A DNA stretch of 64,000 bases from Phycomyces blakesleeanus NRRL 1555(-). Its lineage: Eukaryota; Mucoromycota; Mucoromycetes; Mucorales; Phycomycetaceae. The position numbers and the translations under genes were made by a program. The stretch covers positions 40,853 to 104,852 of the forward strand of contig NW_017265160.1 in assembly GCF_001638985.1 (NCBI RefSeq), in the 5' to 3' direction. Positions 37,691 through 49,131 of this stretch are shown one piece after another. The notes beneath the pieces were generated by a model. It did no database searches, had not been told where the DNA came from, and saw only the letters and a list, made by a program, of their open reading frames with translations. Numbering within the stretch: the first letter of the stretch is position 1; each line of letters begins with the position of its first letter.

Positions 37691-39091
37691 ATCACAAAAA
37701 AAACCTTTTCTTTAGAGTACCAAATATATATCCAAAATATTTATATTATAAAACAACAACAACAGCAACAACAACAACAGAAACCTTCATATACATATTA
37801 CCATTATTATTATTATCATTATTATTATCGTTATTTCCATCATCGTCTTTTTCTTTCTTTTTTTTGTGCGTGTATTTTCTTGTTCTTGTTCTTGTTCTTC
37901 TTTATGCCAAAGACGCACACACGCATTTATGTATATATGTATATATACATATACTTGCTTTAGAAACACTATCATTGGAACTAAAACTAAGATCAGAACT
38001 AGCGTTTGTACTACACAATACGCTTCTTTATTCCCTTTTCTCTTTCTCTCTCTTTTGTATATAAAGCCTGCTGTTTGTCTTTTGATTCATTACCCTCTTC
38101 ACTCCACTCCACTCTAACTTGTCATTATTCTTATGCTTATTTATAATAATAAAAAGAATTGTTATCCCAAAGAAACAAATTTATTTGTGAAGAAAAGGTA
38201 ATGTATTTTTTTGTGAATTACTGGCTCCTGGCATAATTAAAGCAATTTCTACAAGGTTACAATAATAATCATAATAATAAAAGAGAACAAAACTTTCACT
38301 GGTCATTTGACAATATATATGTATGTATCATGTATCATGTATCATGTATCATGTATCATGTATCATGTATCATGTATCATGTAGCATGTTTTATTCATAT
38401 TCAACACTAAATCATAGTGGATACAAAACAAGGTTTTTTTTATATATATACTTTTGTTATTTTCTTGTTATTCTATAGAGTAACCCTCACTGCAACACCC
38501 TACATTTTTATAAATACATATGTATACTTGTACTGAATGATTTAATAGTCAAGCAGTCAAGCAGTCAAGCAGTACAGATAAATATAACTCAGTCCTGTAG
38601 AAAACAGGATGTGCATTAAAAGAAGTGACATTGTGTATATATATGCAGAGCATATGATTATGAAACTGGTCTAAATAAATACACAAATAAAAGAAACAGG
38701 ATTCGAATATTTGACTGTGTGGTGCACAGAGGAGCATTCAGTACTTTTAATGTGTACAAATATACTCTTGAACAAGACCAATAAATAAGTACCTTCTTCT
38801 TCTCAATATATATATATATATAAAGTAAGGATTAACACAACAAAATTCTTTATCCCACTCTCCCCCACTGTATTTGTCTAGTAAAATACTCGCCAATTTT
38901 CTTGGACATAATTCACTTTACAAATATCTATTTGCTTCTTGTTTTTCATAATTGTACAGTATAAACAGCGCTACAGTAAGAATCATTTTTTGTTTTTTTT
39001 GTTTTTGTTTTTGTTTTGTACACAAACTGCCGTATGAATTGTTAAGTCTTCTTCCCCTCCCCCTCTTTCTATATATACATTATACATGCAC
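37691..39091. other. Intergenic region with a 7-bp satellite
   Basis: No gene. A heptamer, TATCATG, is repeated about nine times at 38325-38388, and trinucleotide tracts occur at 37755-37835. The start of the MERIT40-like gene follows. Confidence 0.6.
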
Positions 39092-40275
39092 ATGTCAGTA
39101 AAATCATTGAAGCAATTAAAGAGAGCTGTCCCACGTAGAGTGGTGAGAAACATGAATAACGTAGAGAGTAAATGATTCAATACGTGCAAATGCACATGCA
39201 CATGCATATACTCAAAATATAGTGATTAATAATCATGTTTTCCTAATTACTGTTATTCAAAAGATCTTTTGCATTGACTTGGATAATGAGATGAATGAGA
39301 CAATGAGCCCGTCTGCTGATGGAGGAAAAGTGCAATGTTTAATGCACAGTAGGTAAAAAGTCAACACACAATACAATCTACAAATAAAGTTTGTCTTTTG
39401 TTGTATTTTTTGATTTGCTAAAAAACTAAAGTGTGGCAGTACACGCTTACAGACAGCACTCTTTTTAATAAAACGTTTTATGCACATGGCTCTTTTACTG
39501 CCATCAAAAGACAAATTCTCTATAATCACTATGAAAGATAAAGCAGAAATGGTAAAAACAATATATATGTATATATGTATATATGTATATATGTATATAT
39601 GTATATACATACTTATATATTGATATTATAGAATATGTTCTTTGAAGACGACCAGCTTCTGATTTCTGAAGCAATTGAACGCTTGGAGGCCACTCATTAT
39701 TACGACAAGTTTGGTAAGTGAAAAAGACAAGAGGGTTGTTTATTAACCTTACAAGTATAATTCTTAGACACTGAATCATTGTTTAATCTAATCGAAAGAA
39801 ATGTTGACTTGTCGGACAAATCGCTATTCACACAAGTAATTGTTTTATACGGAAGAAGCGAAACAATCCCATCACTTGTGGAAGAAGACACCTACAACCG
39901 AGTTCGCTGCTCACCTAATCTCACAATGGATTTTGTATATATTCATCAATCCCCCAAACATATTCCTCGATGCCAGGTAAGAAAGTTAAATATACTTTGA
40001 TCATTTAATAAGTTTTTAATATGTGTATATCCAAAACTAAACCCAAAAAATAACTTTTATACAAAAAGCAAGTATTTAATTTCTGGTGTTCTCTGGACAG
40101 TACAAAAGTAAAGGGATGGTACTATGAATTTGGACATCTTGGAAAGAGTTCCTTTACTAGGGCAATGGTTCAGCTAATCGCTCATCCTCTTCAACGTGGA
40201 GATCAAATGAAAATGAAGATGCCTATTGTCTCTTTTTATGGTGACCATTCTTCTGTGTTTGATATTATAGAATAG
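39092..40275 (+). CDS. BABAM1: BABAM1/MERIT40-like VWA-domain scaffold
   Basis: Exons 39092-39167, 39223-39329, 39432-39551, 39632-39713, 39768-39976 and 40069-40275 join in phase to about 266 residues. Blocks collinear with human MERIT40 are KIFCIDLDNEM (human family ICLDLSEEM region), HMALLLPSKDKFSIITM, LFNLIERN, LFTQVIVLYGRSE, LTMDFVYIH, FWCSLDSTKVKGWYYEFG and QLIAHPLQRGDQ. MERIT40 is the VWA-like scaffold of BRCA1-A and BRISC, the complexes that carry the K63-specific deubiquitinase BRCC36. The last four exons are firm. The first two exons are inferred from phase and from the VWA start block, and another upstream start is possible. The human protein is about 60 residues longer at its disordered N-terminus. 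Confidence 0.85.
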
Positions 40276-40635
40276 TACAAATACTTGTCATTAAACCAGC
40301 CAGATAGAGGCACTATCCTGAATTTCGCAACCACAATTATATCTTGCTTTTTCAAATCTATTGATATTTTTATATATGTATAAATGCAACAATTAATAAA
40401 TGCATGTACACATATACAATCTACCCAGGTTATACCAAATCTGTCACTTTTTTATTTGAAAGTTCAATACAAGCACATTACTCATTGGCCAGAGGAATTG
40501 AAAAGATGTGTCAAAAATCTTTACAAAAAATCTTCACTCTAAATACACATACACATACACATGCACAGGCGCACAAACCTCAAATCAAATATATGTCTTT
40601 AATGAGATATAGTTGTTTGACAGCTGCTAAACCTC

Positions 40636-40676
<41 letters not shown>

Positions 40677-41273
40677 CTTGCTGAATAAGCACATCATTTT
40701 CCCACCTTTACTTTACTATAACATCTCTTGTCTCAATACTACTTCTTTAAAAGGTACACATAATTTTAGAGATAGATGTAGACTCCAATTCTAATTCTGC
40801 ACCTACCACTCAGATGTTTTTAAAGAGATCAAATATACTCTTTACTGCTTTAACATAATAATGTTTAACCAACCTGGTTCTTCAAGTCCAATCGCTTCTC
40901 ACTATGATTTCTAGACTGTCGACTACCATCAAAAATATGAGCAAACCCGAATTCCACATAAAAAAAAACCTCAATTAAATTATAACTGATCCGAATGACA
41001 TTTTAATAAACAGAAAGGAAGCGCAATTTTAAAGGAATTCATACGAATTGAGTTCGATTGAGAAGAAGAATATCATAACAAGGAAAAATGTTGCAGCAAA
41101 AATGGAGATTCATATAGTTGTAACAATACAAAAGTCGTGAAATATTGTAATCAACTTCTTTATTGAGATTATAATATTTTTAAGGGAATAACACACATAT
41201 TCGACCTTCTTTGAAGCCAAACTAACGCACCTCCCCACACCTTACTTATGGGCTGAAGATTGATGTATTTTAA
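40276..41273. other. Intergenic region
   Basis: No gene is visible. An AT dinucleotide tract of about 35 bases lies at 40640-40674. Unremarkable AT-rich DNA otherwise. Confidence 0.5.
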
Positions 41274-43577
41274 CTAGTTCACGTATGCAAACACATGCCG
41301 ACTCGAATGGCCAGCAAACGAGTTTGTGGCAGTGTTCACAAAGAGGTACTGTATCTGCCCAGTATATGCATTGATAAATCTGTCGTCACTTGTTCGGAAA
41401 AGGGCCTGGATGTATGATCCGCGCTTGGCCATACCATCACCACCTTTGTACACCTGTCCCAGAAGATGAATCGATTTCATTTTCTGAATCCTATTATTGA
41501 CCATCTTTTGATCTGGTCCAGGCTGGCGATAATGGCAGAGGGCCTGGTCATCATACGTCTCCCAGTAGTACGCCAACAAGTTCAGATACTCGGATTCCTT
41601 CATACTGGTTTCCCTTTCCAGCTCCAATGGAAAAGTAGACGGCGGTAGAGGCTCATTACCTTTGGTGATATCAAAGTTTCCGTTTGCAGATGCGATGAAA
41701 TCATCAAGTACAAAAGGAGAGGAAGCAGATGAAGCAGATGAACCAATTAGTTCGACGAGACGACCAGCATGAGATGGGCGGATACAAGAAATGATGGCAC
41801 GAGCAAGGTCACTCTTATACGCATCTTCCGGGTATCTTCTCATGTAAGTGGCCTCAAAGCCATCCCTCCGATTAGTAGCATAGTTCTTGAGGACGCCATT
41901 GAACCTCTCAAAGCTAAACAACCAATAGCCATACACTGGCCCAAAACTGACGATTGTCTCCTTTAGACGCAAATGGAGATGCATATTTGGCGAAAGGAGA
42001 TCCGGATCGTACAGAATCTCACATTCCACACAGAAGGCCTCCAGAGAGCAATGGGCCTCATCCAGATCTTCCATGGAGATACTCGGACTTGATAGAAGAC
42101 ATCATGCGTTGACAAAGCAGATCCAGTTCTGAAGGTAAATGTCCAGAAGATGGCCTCGCAGAAGAATGGGAGAGTACATCAGGCACCAGGATTTCCACTC
42201 GTCAGCCTTCATGAAAGGGAAACCCTTGCCAATCTTTTTTCTCAAAAGGGTATAGTCAGGGGGTATAATCATCTTGTCAGCATCTGCCTGCATATCTGAC
42301 AAGTCAGCATCAGTCAACGCTCCTTCTGACCTCCATCTCTCCATCATGCGTTTCGCTGTTCCCAGGAAGAGGTTATGCATCGGATCGATGATTGTGCACT
42401 CGACTGCATTAAAGTACTCGAGATTGTGAAGTTCCGACCAGCGGACTCCATTCTCTCTTTCCAACCTCGTACGCTGGGCATCGCTACTTGCATTTCTCCA
42501 CGTTGTGGCATCTTGCCTATTGGCTTCTTCGGTGCGATGGACCCACTTGGAAAAGACAAAGCCAGAGTAGTCTACACCATGACCTTTTTCAAGGCGAGGA
42601 AAATGGTGGTCGCATTTATGGCAGGCATTTATACTGGCATGGGATGTAAACCCACAGGTCTTGAGAGCAGCAGGGATGTCACAGGCTACCAAAAGCAAGG
42701 CAGCACGAACAAGAGCACCTTGGGGACACTGGGCTGTTGGGATCATCACACCCACATACAACTGTTTGAGCTCCTCGACGAGGGGACGGGGGTAGTGATT
42801 GATCTCACTCGTCTTGGCTTCCTTTGGTCCTGGCATGAGCCCAACGAGGACAACGTTCTCCTTCTTATACCGCTCGGACCTTGGCAAATTGTTAACCGAA
42901 AGGTTAATGGCCCCGCATGAGTAGGTGACTCCATCGAAAGGCTGGAACCAATCGATGTTCAACGTGAGCATAAGAGAACGCTCATGGGCCATGAATTGAT
43001 TGTTGTCATGATCCTTCAATTCGCCCCACTTGGCACCGTTGTAGATGTCAAACATCATATCAGGGACTTGATGTCTGTATCTCCATACGTTAATGGCTGC
43101 CTCAAATCCAGGGCGACAAAAGAAGATTCTGAATGCACTGGTGAAAGAGTTGTATAAATATGCTCTCTTGGGTCTAGAAGAGTTCGAAGGTGCCGACAAG
43201 AAAAGCTGGTTTCTGCATGTAGCCCCCGAAAGCTTTTGGGAGTTGCAGCACTAAGGAACGCCTTAGGACTCAAGGTATGTCTGGTGACATTCACTGCATA
43301 TGAAAATATACTGAACACCTTTGATCATGATATTCAGTCCAGTCATATTACTGAGACCACTGGAGCTCAAGGGAAGGTGAAAGGACTGTCCAAAATGTCT
43401 CAAAACCTCATTGAGAAACTTTAAAAGAACGGTACGACCGGAATTTAAAAAGCATATATTTGGATCTGAAGGTAGCAAAAGAAGCCATGAAGGCATGAGT
43501 GGGATCTGTTTGCATGATAGATGAAGAGTACTATTTTTTTTTGGTAATGACCATGTTAATGTTTGTGAAGCTGTCAA
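41274..43577 (-). pseudogene. Broken Tnp2/Plavaka-type (CACTA) transposase
   Basis: A long minus-strand frame (43199-42102) is separated from its continuation (42101-41274) by a single TGA at 42104-42102 in the same frame, after QNWICFVNA. Recognisable Tnp2-family features are a Cys-x2-Cys/His2 knot (INACHKCDHHF), the block ECTIIDPMHNLFLGTAKRMM, and VYGYWLFSFERFNGVLKNY in the C-terminal part. Upstream frames (43318-43055, 43577-43263) carry N-terminal pieces including ICSECHQTYL but are shifted relative to one another. One CGA to TGA change would explain the internal stop. The composition is clearly more GC-rich than the surroundings. I could not find the element's terminal repeats. Confidence 0.8.
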
Positions 43578-44689
43578 ATAATTTTATTTCTTTTTATTTG
43601 TACTAACCTACGACGCTTTGAGTTCATTTTAAGAACTATATGAATTCGGTGGGCTTGGGTCATTGTCATTGTCAGTCATTGTCATTACTTTTTTTCTTTT
43701 AATTAAAGAAATGAATAATTGAAGAGAGATTAGTGATATATATATATATTATTGCTGGCCTAAGCAATTAAAATATTATAAGCATACAATGGAATATAAC
43801 TATATATATGCATAATAGAGACGATATGCTTTACTTACAAGATGTATTTTCTTGAACATATATGCATATATGATTGGACACTATTGTGGACCATATACTA
43901 GTAGGAAAGAGACGGAATAAAAAAAAGGGTATACTATGTTTGACTTTTTGTAGTATTGAAAAGAAAGAAGAATGGATTGTGATAAATTTGGATTTATCAC
44001 CAAAATATGCATTTTAGTTTTTGTCCAATAAAACCAACCAAATATTTATAATAGTAAACCTTCCGCAAAAAAAAAGACAATAGCATTATAATGCATTGAA
44101 TTTGCATAATGTATTTTGTCTTGTGGTTCGTATTCTATACTCAAAAAGTCACAACCTTGAAAGTCAAGGTTTCTTAATTTTTCAGTTTTATCCATTCTAT
44201 GATTAAACACACACTCTTACATTAAACTAGGCACTTTTTTTAAGAATACATTTGTATATTTGCAAAAAAAAGACATATTGTTCTAGTCCTTCAGGTAGCC
44301 AACATCAGTACTTCGCAACTCTTTCTCTTTCCACCCTGGTATGTCCAACGCATAAATCTACATTTCCGTTCTAAACTGTCCGATCCCACAAAATTGTGTA
44401 CACCACACAATTTCGATCTGAAAGTCTTGATTTCTCTGCTTCTTAGCTAATTATTGTCATAGTCACCCAAAAATTTCTCAGCCATTGCAACATTTCTTTC
44501 TGAAACTCATATTTTGTTAACATCATTTGTGTGAATATATGAAAAATAATAAGTGTAGACTATACATTTGACTTTGTTAGAGGTTAAAAACCCAAATAAC
44601 TTCTTCGTCTACCGTGTGCCTGTGATACATAATTAGTAGAGGAAACGACAACTTTGCAGGAGAAACGATATTTTCATGTACATAGATAA
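43578..44689. other. Intergenic region
   Basis: AT-rich DNA without supported genes. It probably includes 5' debris of the Tnp2-type element, but no terminal motif was found. Confidence 0.4.
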
Positions 44690-45060
44690 TCTCAAGGAAA
44701 GTTATGGGATATAGTAGACAAAAGTATAGATCAATCAACTTCAGAATCACTGCGCATCATAGCGTCAAGAAATTGAACACCCAAGATTCTTTGAGGAAGA
44801 CAAGGACGAGTCACGAAGGCTTGAAAAAAGAGAGAGAGAAATTATCTTTAGGTTGAGATAGTTTGTAAAGAATGCTCGGTGAGCTAGTGAGAGAATAAGG
44901 TAAAAATTGAGAAAGAACATCCAAAGTCGTTTCGATCTTGTAGGCATGTCAGATTCAAAGGTGACGACAAGAGGACGAATATATAGGAAGACTATGTGGA
45001 GCAAGATAAACAAACCCAGAGGAATATCCATACAAGTCCCCAAACTTGTTACAGTGTTTG
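44690..45060 (-). repeat. Degenerate copy A of an unknown coding-like repeat
   Basis: On the minus strand this block can be aligned by eye with 48740-48400. A shared translated segment is FFQAFVTRPCLPQR here against LFQAFMTRPCLPQR there, followed by DSEVD against GSEVD. Several stops break the frame. The family is not recognised. Confidence 0.5.
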
Positions 45061-45197
45061 AATAAAAATCTGGTACATCAAAGGCAAAAACACGAGGCGA
45101 TACGTTTGTTATCGTGTAAGTTCAATCACTTTAGATCTTGAAATTATAGAAGATAAAAAGCTGGTACAGTGAAATATACAATTGAAGAAATATATAC

Positions 45198-45230
45198 AGC
45201 AAAGCCGTTACTGTTAACAGCGGCTTTGTT
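45198..45230. repeat. Perfect-arm hairpin
   Basis: CAGCAAAGCCG and CGGCTTTGTTG face each other around CTGTTAACAG, itself palindromic. It stands alone in AT-rich DNA and could be a foldback end or a cruciform-prone site. Confidence 0.5.
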
Positions 45231-46624
45231 GAACAGAGCGAGGTGAATCCAGTTTAGGTTCAGAGTATAATGTTTTTATTTTCTTCTTCACGCTTGACCC
45301 AGCCACACCCAATATTAATACCATTACCAGTGCTCTAAAAATATACTAAGACAAGCCAGTCTTAATAAGTTGATCACAACTTTAGTGGATTTGGGGCTGT
45401 CAAGTAACTTAGCTGCTACTCAACACGCAAGAAAATAGCTTGACGGCATGCTTAATGTGCCAAGTAATTATTTTGGCTTTCTTAATAGTAGAGTTGGTTG
45501 TATATATTGATACTTAACAGAAATTCTATTCTAATTATCATACGCTCTTTATAAAGACCATCCCCGTCGGTCCACCCTTATTCTTGCGGGTTACAGTATG
45601 AACATATAAACACACATGAATCCTGTCGCCTGTACAGCTAAATAGGGCCTTGATCACTTTAAAGTGTTCAGCCACTGTTACGTTTGAGTTATAAACTTCT
45701 TTATGTACAGTAGCTCGCAGAGATAAATGGCCTGTTATATGGCATCCCAGCAAAAGTTGCCATAATACTAATTGGTAAAGTAAGCTTCTTCATTGCTTTC
45801 TCTCTCTGTTTTTCCTATCATTGCTTCTCTGGTCCTTCATATTTTTTTTCTTGTAGCTTATATTGGGGACTAATAATATCACAGGCTCACTTGGTCAAAG
45901 ACATTCAGTAACTTAATGAACTTACTTACAATATTGTATAGGTGTATTTGTGTGTGTATATGGTAGCATAATCAGAGGGAGAAAAAGCATCTTTTTCAAT
46001 TTTATCGACTACTTACAGCTTATAAAAGTCTATAGTTATACGCCCACATTTTTTATATATGTCAAGTATTTGCCATCTGTATACTCTCATATAGTCTTCA
46101 AATGTTTATCTTTTTCAAATGCTTGTGTTAGACTATATCGATTAGCTTTGATCTTTCTCAACGGAAAACGATCTTGTAGAAAGCTATACATCAAAATTAA
46201 ATAGCTGCTTGAATCGTGTCTCTTTATGAAACTATTTACTACACTTTTCTCTCTCTCTTTTTCTCTTTGCTTCATGACACCACATAGAAAAATTATTCCT
46301 ATTACTATCAGCATTAGTACTAGACATAAACTCTTGGATTTTATATTCCAAATGGTATAATATATATATCATATTGACTGGTGGGAAGCTCTTTGTAAAG
46401 TACAAAAAGGTCTTCCTGCTGCTATGGTAACCCATCGATCGATTGACTTGATTATGCATGAAAATCTCGCAGCAATCATATGAAATATTCCTTTTTTGGG
46501 ATAGTGCCATCTATTTTTTTGATTGATTGATTGATTGATAGAGAGAGAGAGAGAGAAAGAAAAAAGAGATAAGTATTCCTCTTTTTTTTTGGTTTCCGTT
46601 TTTTCTCCTTTTCCTTCTTTAATG

Positions 46625-46955
46625 CGGCTGTCGATTAGGAATTTTTAGCTCGGAATGTAGCTCTAAAACCGATGACCACAGAACAGTGACGACAGCCGGT
46701 ACTTTGCCCTGAACTGGTGCCAACAGGGTTGGGCCAAAGATGGGACGCCATTGCTGTAATTGCAAGGGCCAAGATGTGTTACATGCGCAACCGTGCGGTG
46801 TAGTCCTTGGTATTAGCGTTGCAGCCGTGCCGCTTGTAAAAGCGAAATGAGTTCAGTCTGAGATAATACTCTGCTGTCCGCCTCCCTCGCTGTCAAGCCA
46901 GGTTTTCGTCCTGGGGGAGATTGAGCCACCTTGTGTGGGGACTAAGAGCTTGACA
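46625..46955 (+). ncRNA. Candidate structured non-coding RNA in a GC-rich island
   Basis: About 330 bp with far higher GC than the DNA on either side. Complementary arms are dense: CGGCTGTCG (46625-46633) with CGACAGCCG (46690-46698); CTTTG (46702-46706) with CAAAG (46735-46739), enclosing CCCTG/CAGGG; GCC-TTGC/GCAA-GGC at 46747-46769; CGCA/TGCG at 46786-46797; CGCTT-GTAA-AAGCG, a GNRA-type loop, at 46831-46844; and GTCAAGC (46892-46898) with GCTTGAC (46948-46954), enclosing CCAGG/CCTGG. A TTTT run follows at 46968. No standard snRNA, U3, SRP or 5S motif was found. The phrase GCGAAATGAGTTCA loosely recalls RNase P RNA, but the P4 core was not identified. On the minus strand one frame is open over much of the island, so a relic coding sequence is an alternative. 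Confidence 0.4.
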
Positions 46956-46979
46956 ACCTTTGTATCCTTTTGTTTATAA

Positions 46980-48301
46980 CTATAGAAAAGTAAAGTAGAT
47001 AGAAATAGTAGTAATAAATAAATATGTTAATAAATAAAATCTTCTTTCAAATAAAAAAGTATTTAAAACCATGTCTCCAAAAAACGTCTGTCTTTTATTG
47101 TGCATTTAAGTTGAAAAAAATAATGAGTAATGAATAAGTTTGACACGGTAATTACAAGAAGTCAAATGTAGAAAGAACTTGAATATAAGTACCGCCTAAA
47201 AACACCCGTTCTTTGAATATTTGTGCTATTACACAAAGTAGACTGATTTTAGAACTGAATGGCTCTCTTTTAATCTCACCATTCAAAATACAATTACGCG
47301 TAATACTTGTCTAATCCGATTCACATTAAAAGACTTTATGGGAAGATTGAAAACAAAAAACTCAATCTACGTACATTAGTAACTCTACTGATGATAATAC
47401 GAGGGAGTATTGCATGCTGTTGTATGTGAATTTACAAGATTAACGCGCTTTTAATGTAGTCGACGTTGTTCCTGAAGCATTCAAGGAGATGGCTGTTTCA
47501 AAAATTGAAACGACTTGAGCAAACTCAATTCTTTTCTAAGAAAAATAATGCTATGTACTAACTAATCAACAAGTAAAAACAAAAACCTAATCACCGTGTA
47601 GTAGATGACCTATAGACAAGAATAGCAGTAATATTGAATTGTTATAATTGATCACATTCACGATTAACAATATCTAATACAGCCTACTCTAGCCTACTGC
47701 TAAAGTATTGAATGGCAAATACTCATCAAGGTTGATAACCTTAATTACTGCAGCACAGAGGTATATAATTTTTCTTGTCAGTCAAAAAAAAATCTAGTAG
47801 ATTTTTTTGCTTGTATGTGGCAGGACTCTGGTTTGTTGGTGGGATTCTTGTTCAAAAGAATTAAAAGATGTCAAAACTTGTTTTTTGGTTTTCCTTTTTT
47901 CCCAGTTTTTTTTTGTTGGACTTTATGTTTTTGTGAAGTATAAAATATTAAATTGCTAGATATCTAGACCTGGAATGGGTGTTGATCAAGATTTTTTGGC
48001 GTGTAAGCAGTAAAGCAGAAAATTATCTCTGGTGATAGCATTGGTAGCAACAAAAAGGAGCTTAATAAAATACGAAATCCCAGTGGGTTTTCCACAAAGC
48101 GAAAAGAACCTGGCCAATTATGGAAGCGGGTTGTAGAGTAGGAGCAAAGGAAGGTGGGAAGGTAAGATTGCACAACAGATTGTAGGTATCAGAAATTTGA
48201 GAGAAAAATCCAAAATACGTATGCCAAAACGTCTGCCAGAGGGGAAGCTCGAGGGAGTATACAAAAAGAAATGGGGTTTTAAAAAAGAAAGGTCTTAATT
48301 T
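46980..48301. other. Intergenic region
   Basis: AT-rich DNA. No supported genes; possible repeat debris near 47640-47760. Confidence 0.4.
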
Positions 48302-49131
48302 TTAAAGAAAGTCCAAGTAAGAGGTGGGAATACAGTAGGAATACGACATAGAAATCTTATCAACAATAAATCTTGCGATTAAGTAACCGTAAGTAGATAT
48401 TGCAATATGCACATAGAATGACAAAAGTGTAGAAGGATCAACTTCAGAGCCACTGTGCATAATCGGGTCACCAAGTTGAACAGTCAAGCTTCTCTGAGGT
48501 AGACAAGGACGAGTCATGAAGGCCTGAAAGAGAAGGGAGTAGTCATCTATAGGTCGAAATATTTTGCAAAGAATGCGTGGTGAACGAGGGAAGAAATAAG
48601 ATAAGTGTCTAGAAAGAATACCCAAGTTCGGGTCAATTTTATAGATATCCCGAATCTGAGGGTGACGCAAAGATGAATGAAAAGCAAGGGAAGCCATATG
48701 AAATAAAAGAGGCAGAACTCAGAGGAATACCCGTACATGTCACTATATTTACCAATGTGTAGTCAAAATTATGAGGCTGGAGCTCACATGCGGCAAAGAG
48801 ATTAAGTAAGGGCCTTTATATAAACTAAATCGACTATTTCAGAACCCAGAAAAGAAAAGAAAATGGAGAAGATGATAGGTACCAGGTAGACAATGAAGAA
48901 GAAAACGTATCGGCCAAAATATCACCAGACCAGAAGGAGAGGTAGAAGAGTAAAACAGAAGTTGAAGGCAAGGAGCTGAAGAGCACTTTTCTGGAATTTT
49001 CGATCCAGAGCCCTCAATACGCCCATTTTAACTGGGATAAAGCTTCGGTGTTGAAGAAAACGGGTCATAAGATATTCAACATTTGCAAAAAAAATATACC
49101 GGAAACAGATACAGCACGAAAAACCTGCCAC
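48302..49131 (-). pseudogene. Copy B of the unknown coding-like repeat
   Basis: The minus-strand frame 48697-48302 has HPQIRDIYKIDPNLGILSRH and QAFMTRPCLPQRSLTVQLGD. It reads like protein and is related to copy A. A second minus frame at 49131-48922 has NVEYLMTRFLQHRSFIPVK and may belong to the same element. I do not recognise the family, and no ends, TIRs or catalytic motifs were found. It is probably part of a decayed mobile element. Confidence 0.4.

Noticed and set aside
38325..38388. Regular repeats considered as a CRISPR-like array
   Set aside because: A 7-bp pure tandem without spacers in a eukaryotic genome; a simple satellite.
42375..42920. 181-codon plus frame
   Set aside because: Antisense of the Tnp2-type transposase, whose motifs are all on the minus strand.
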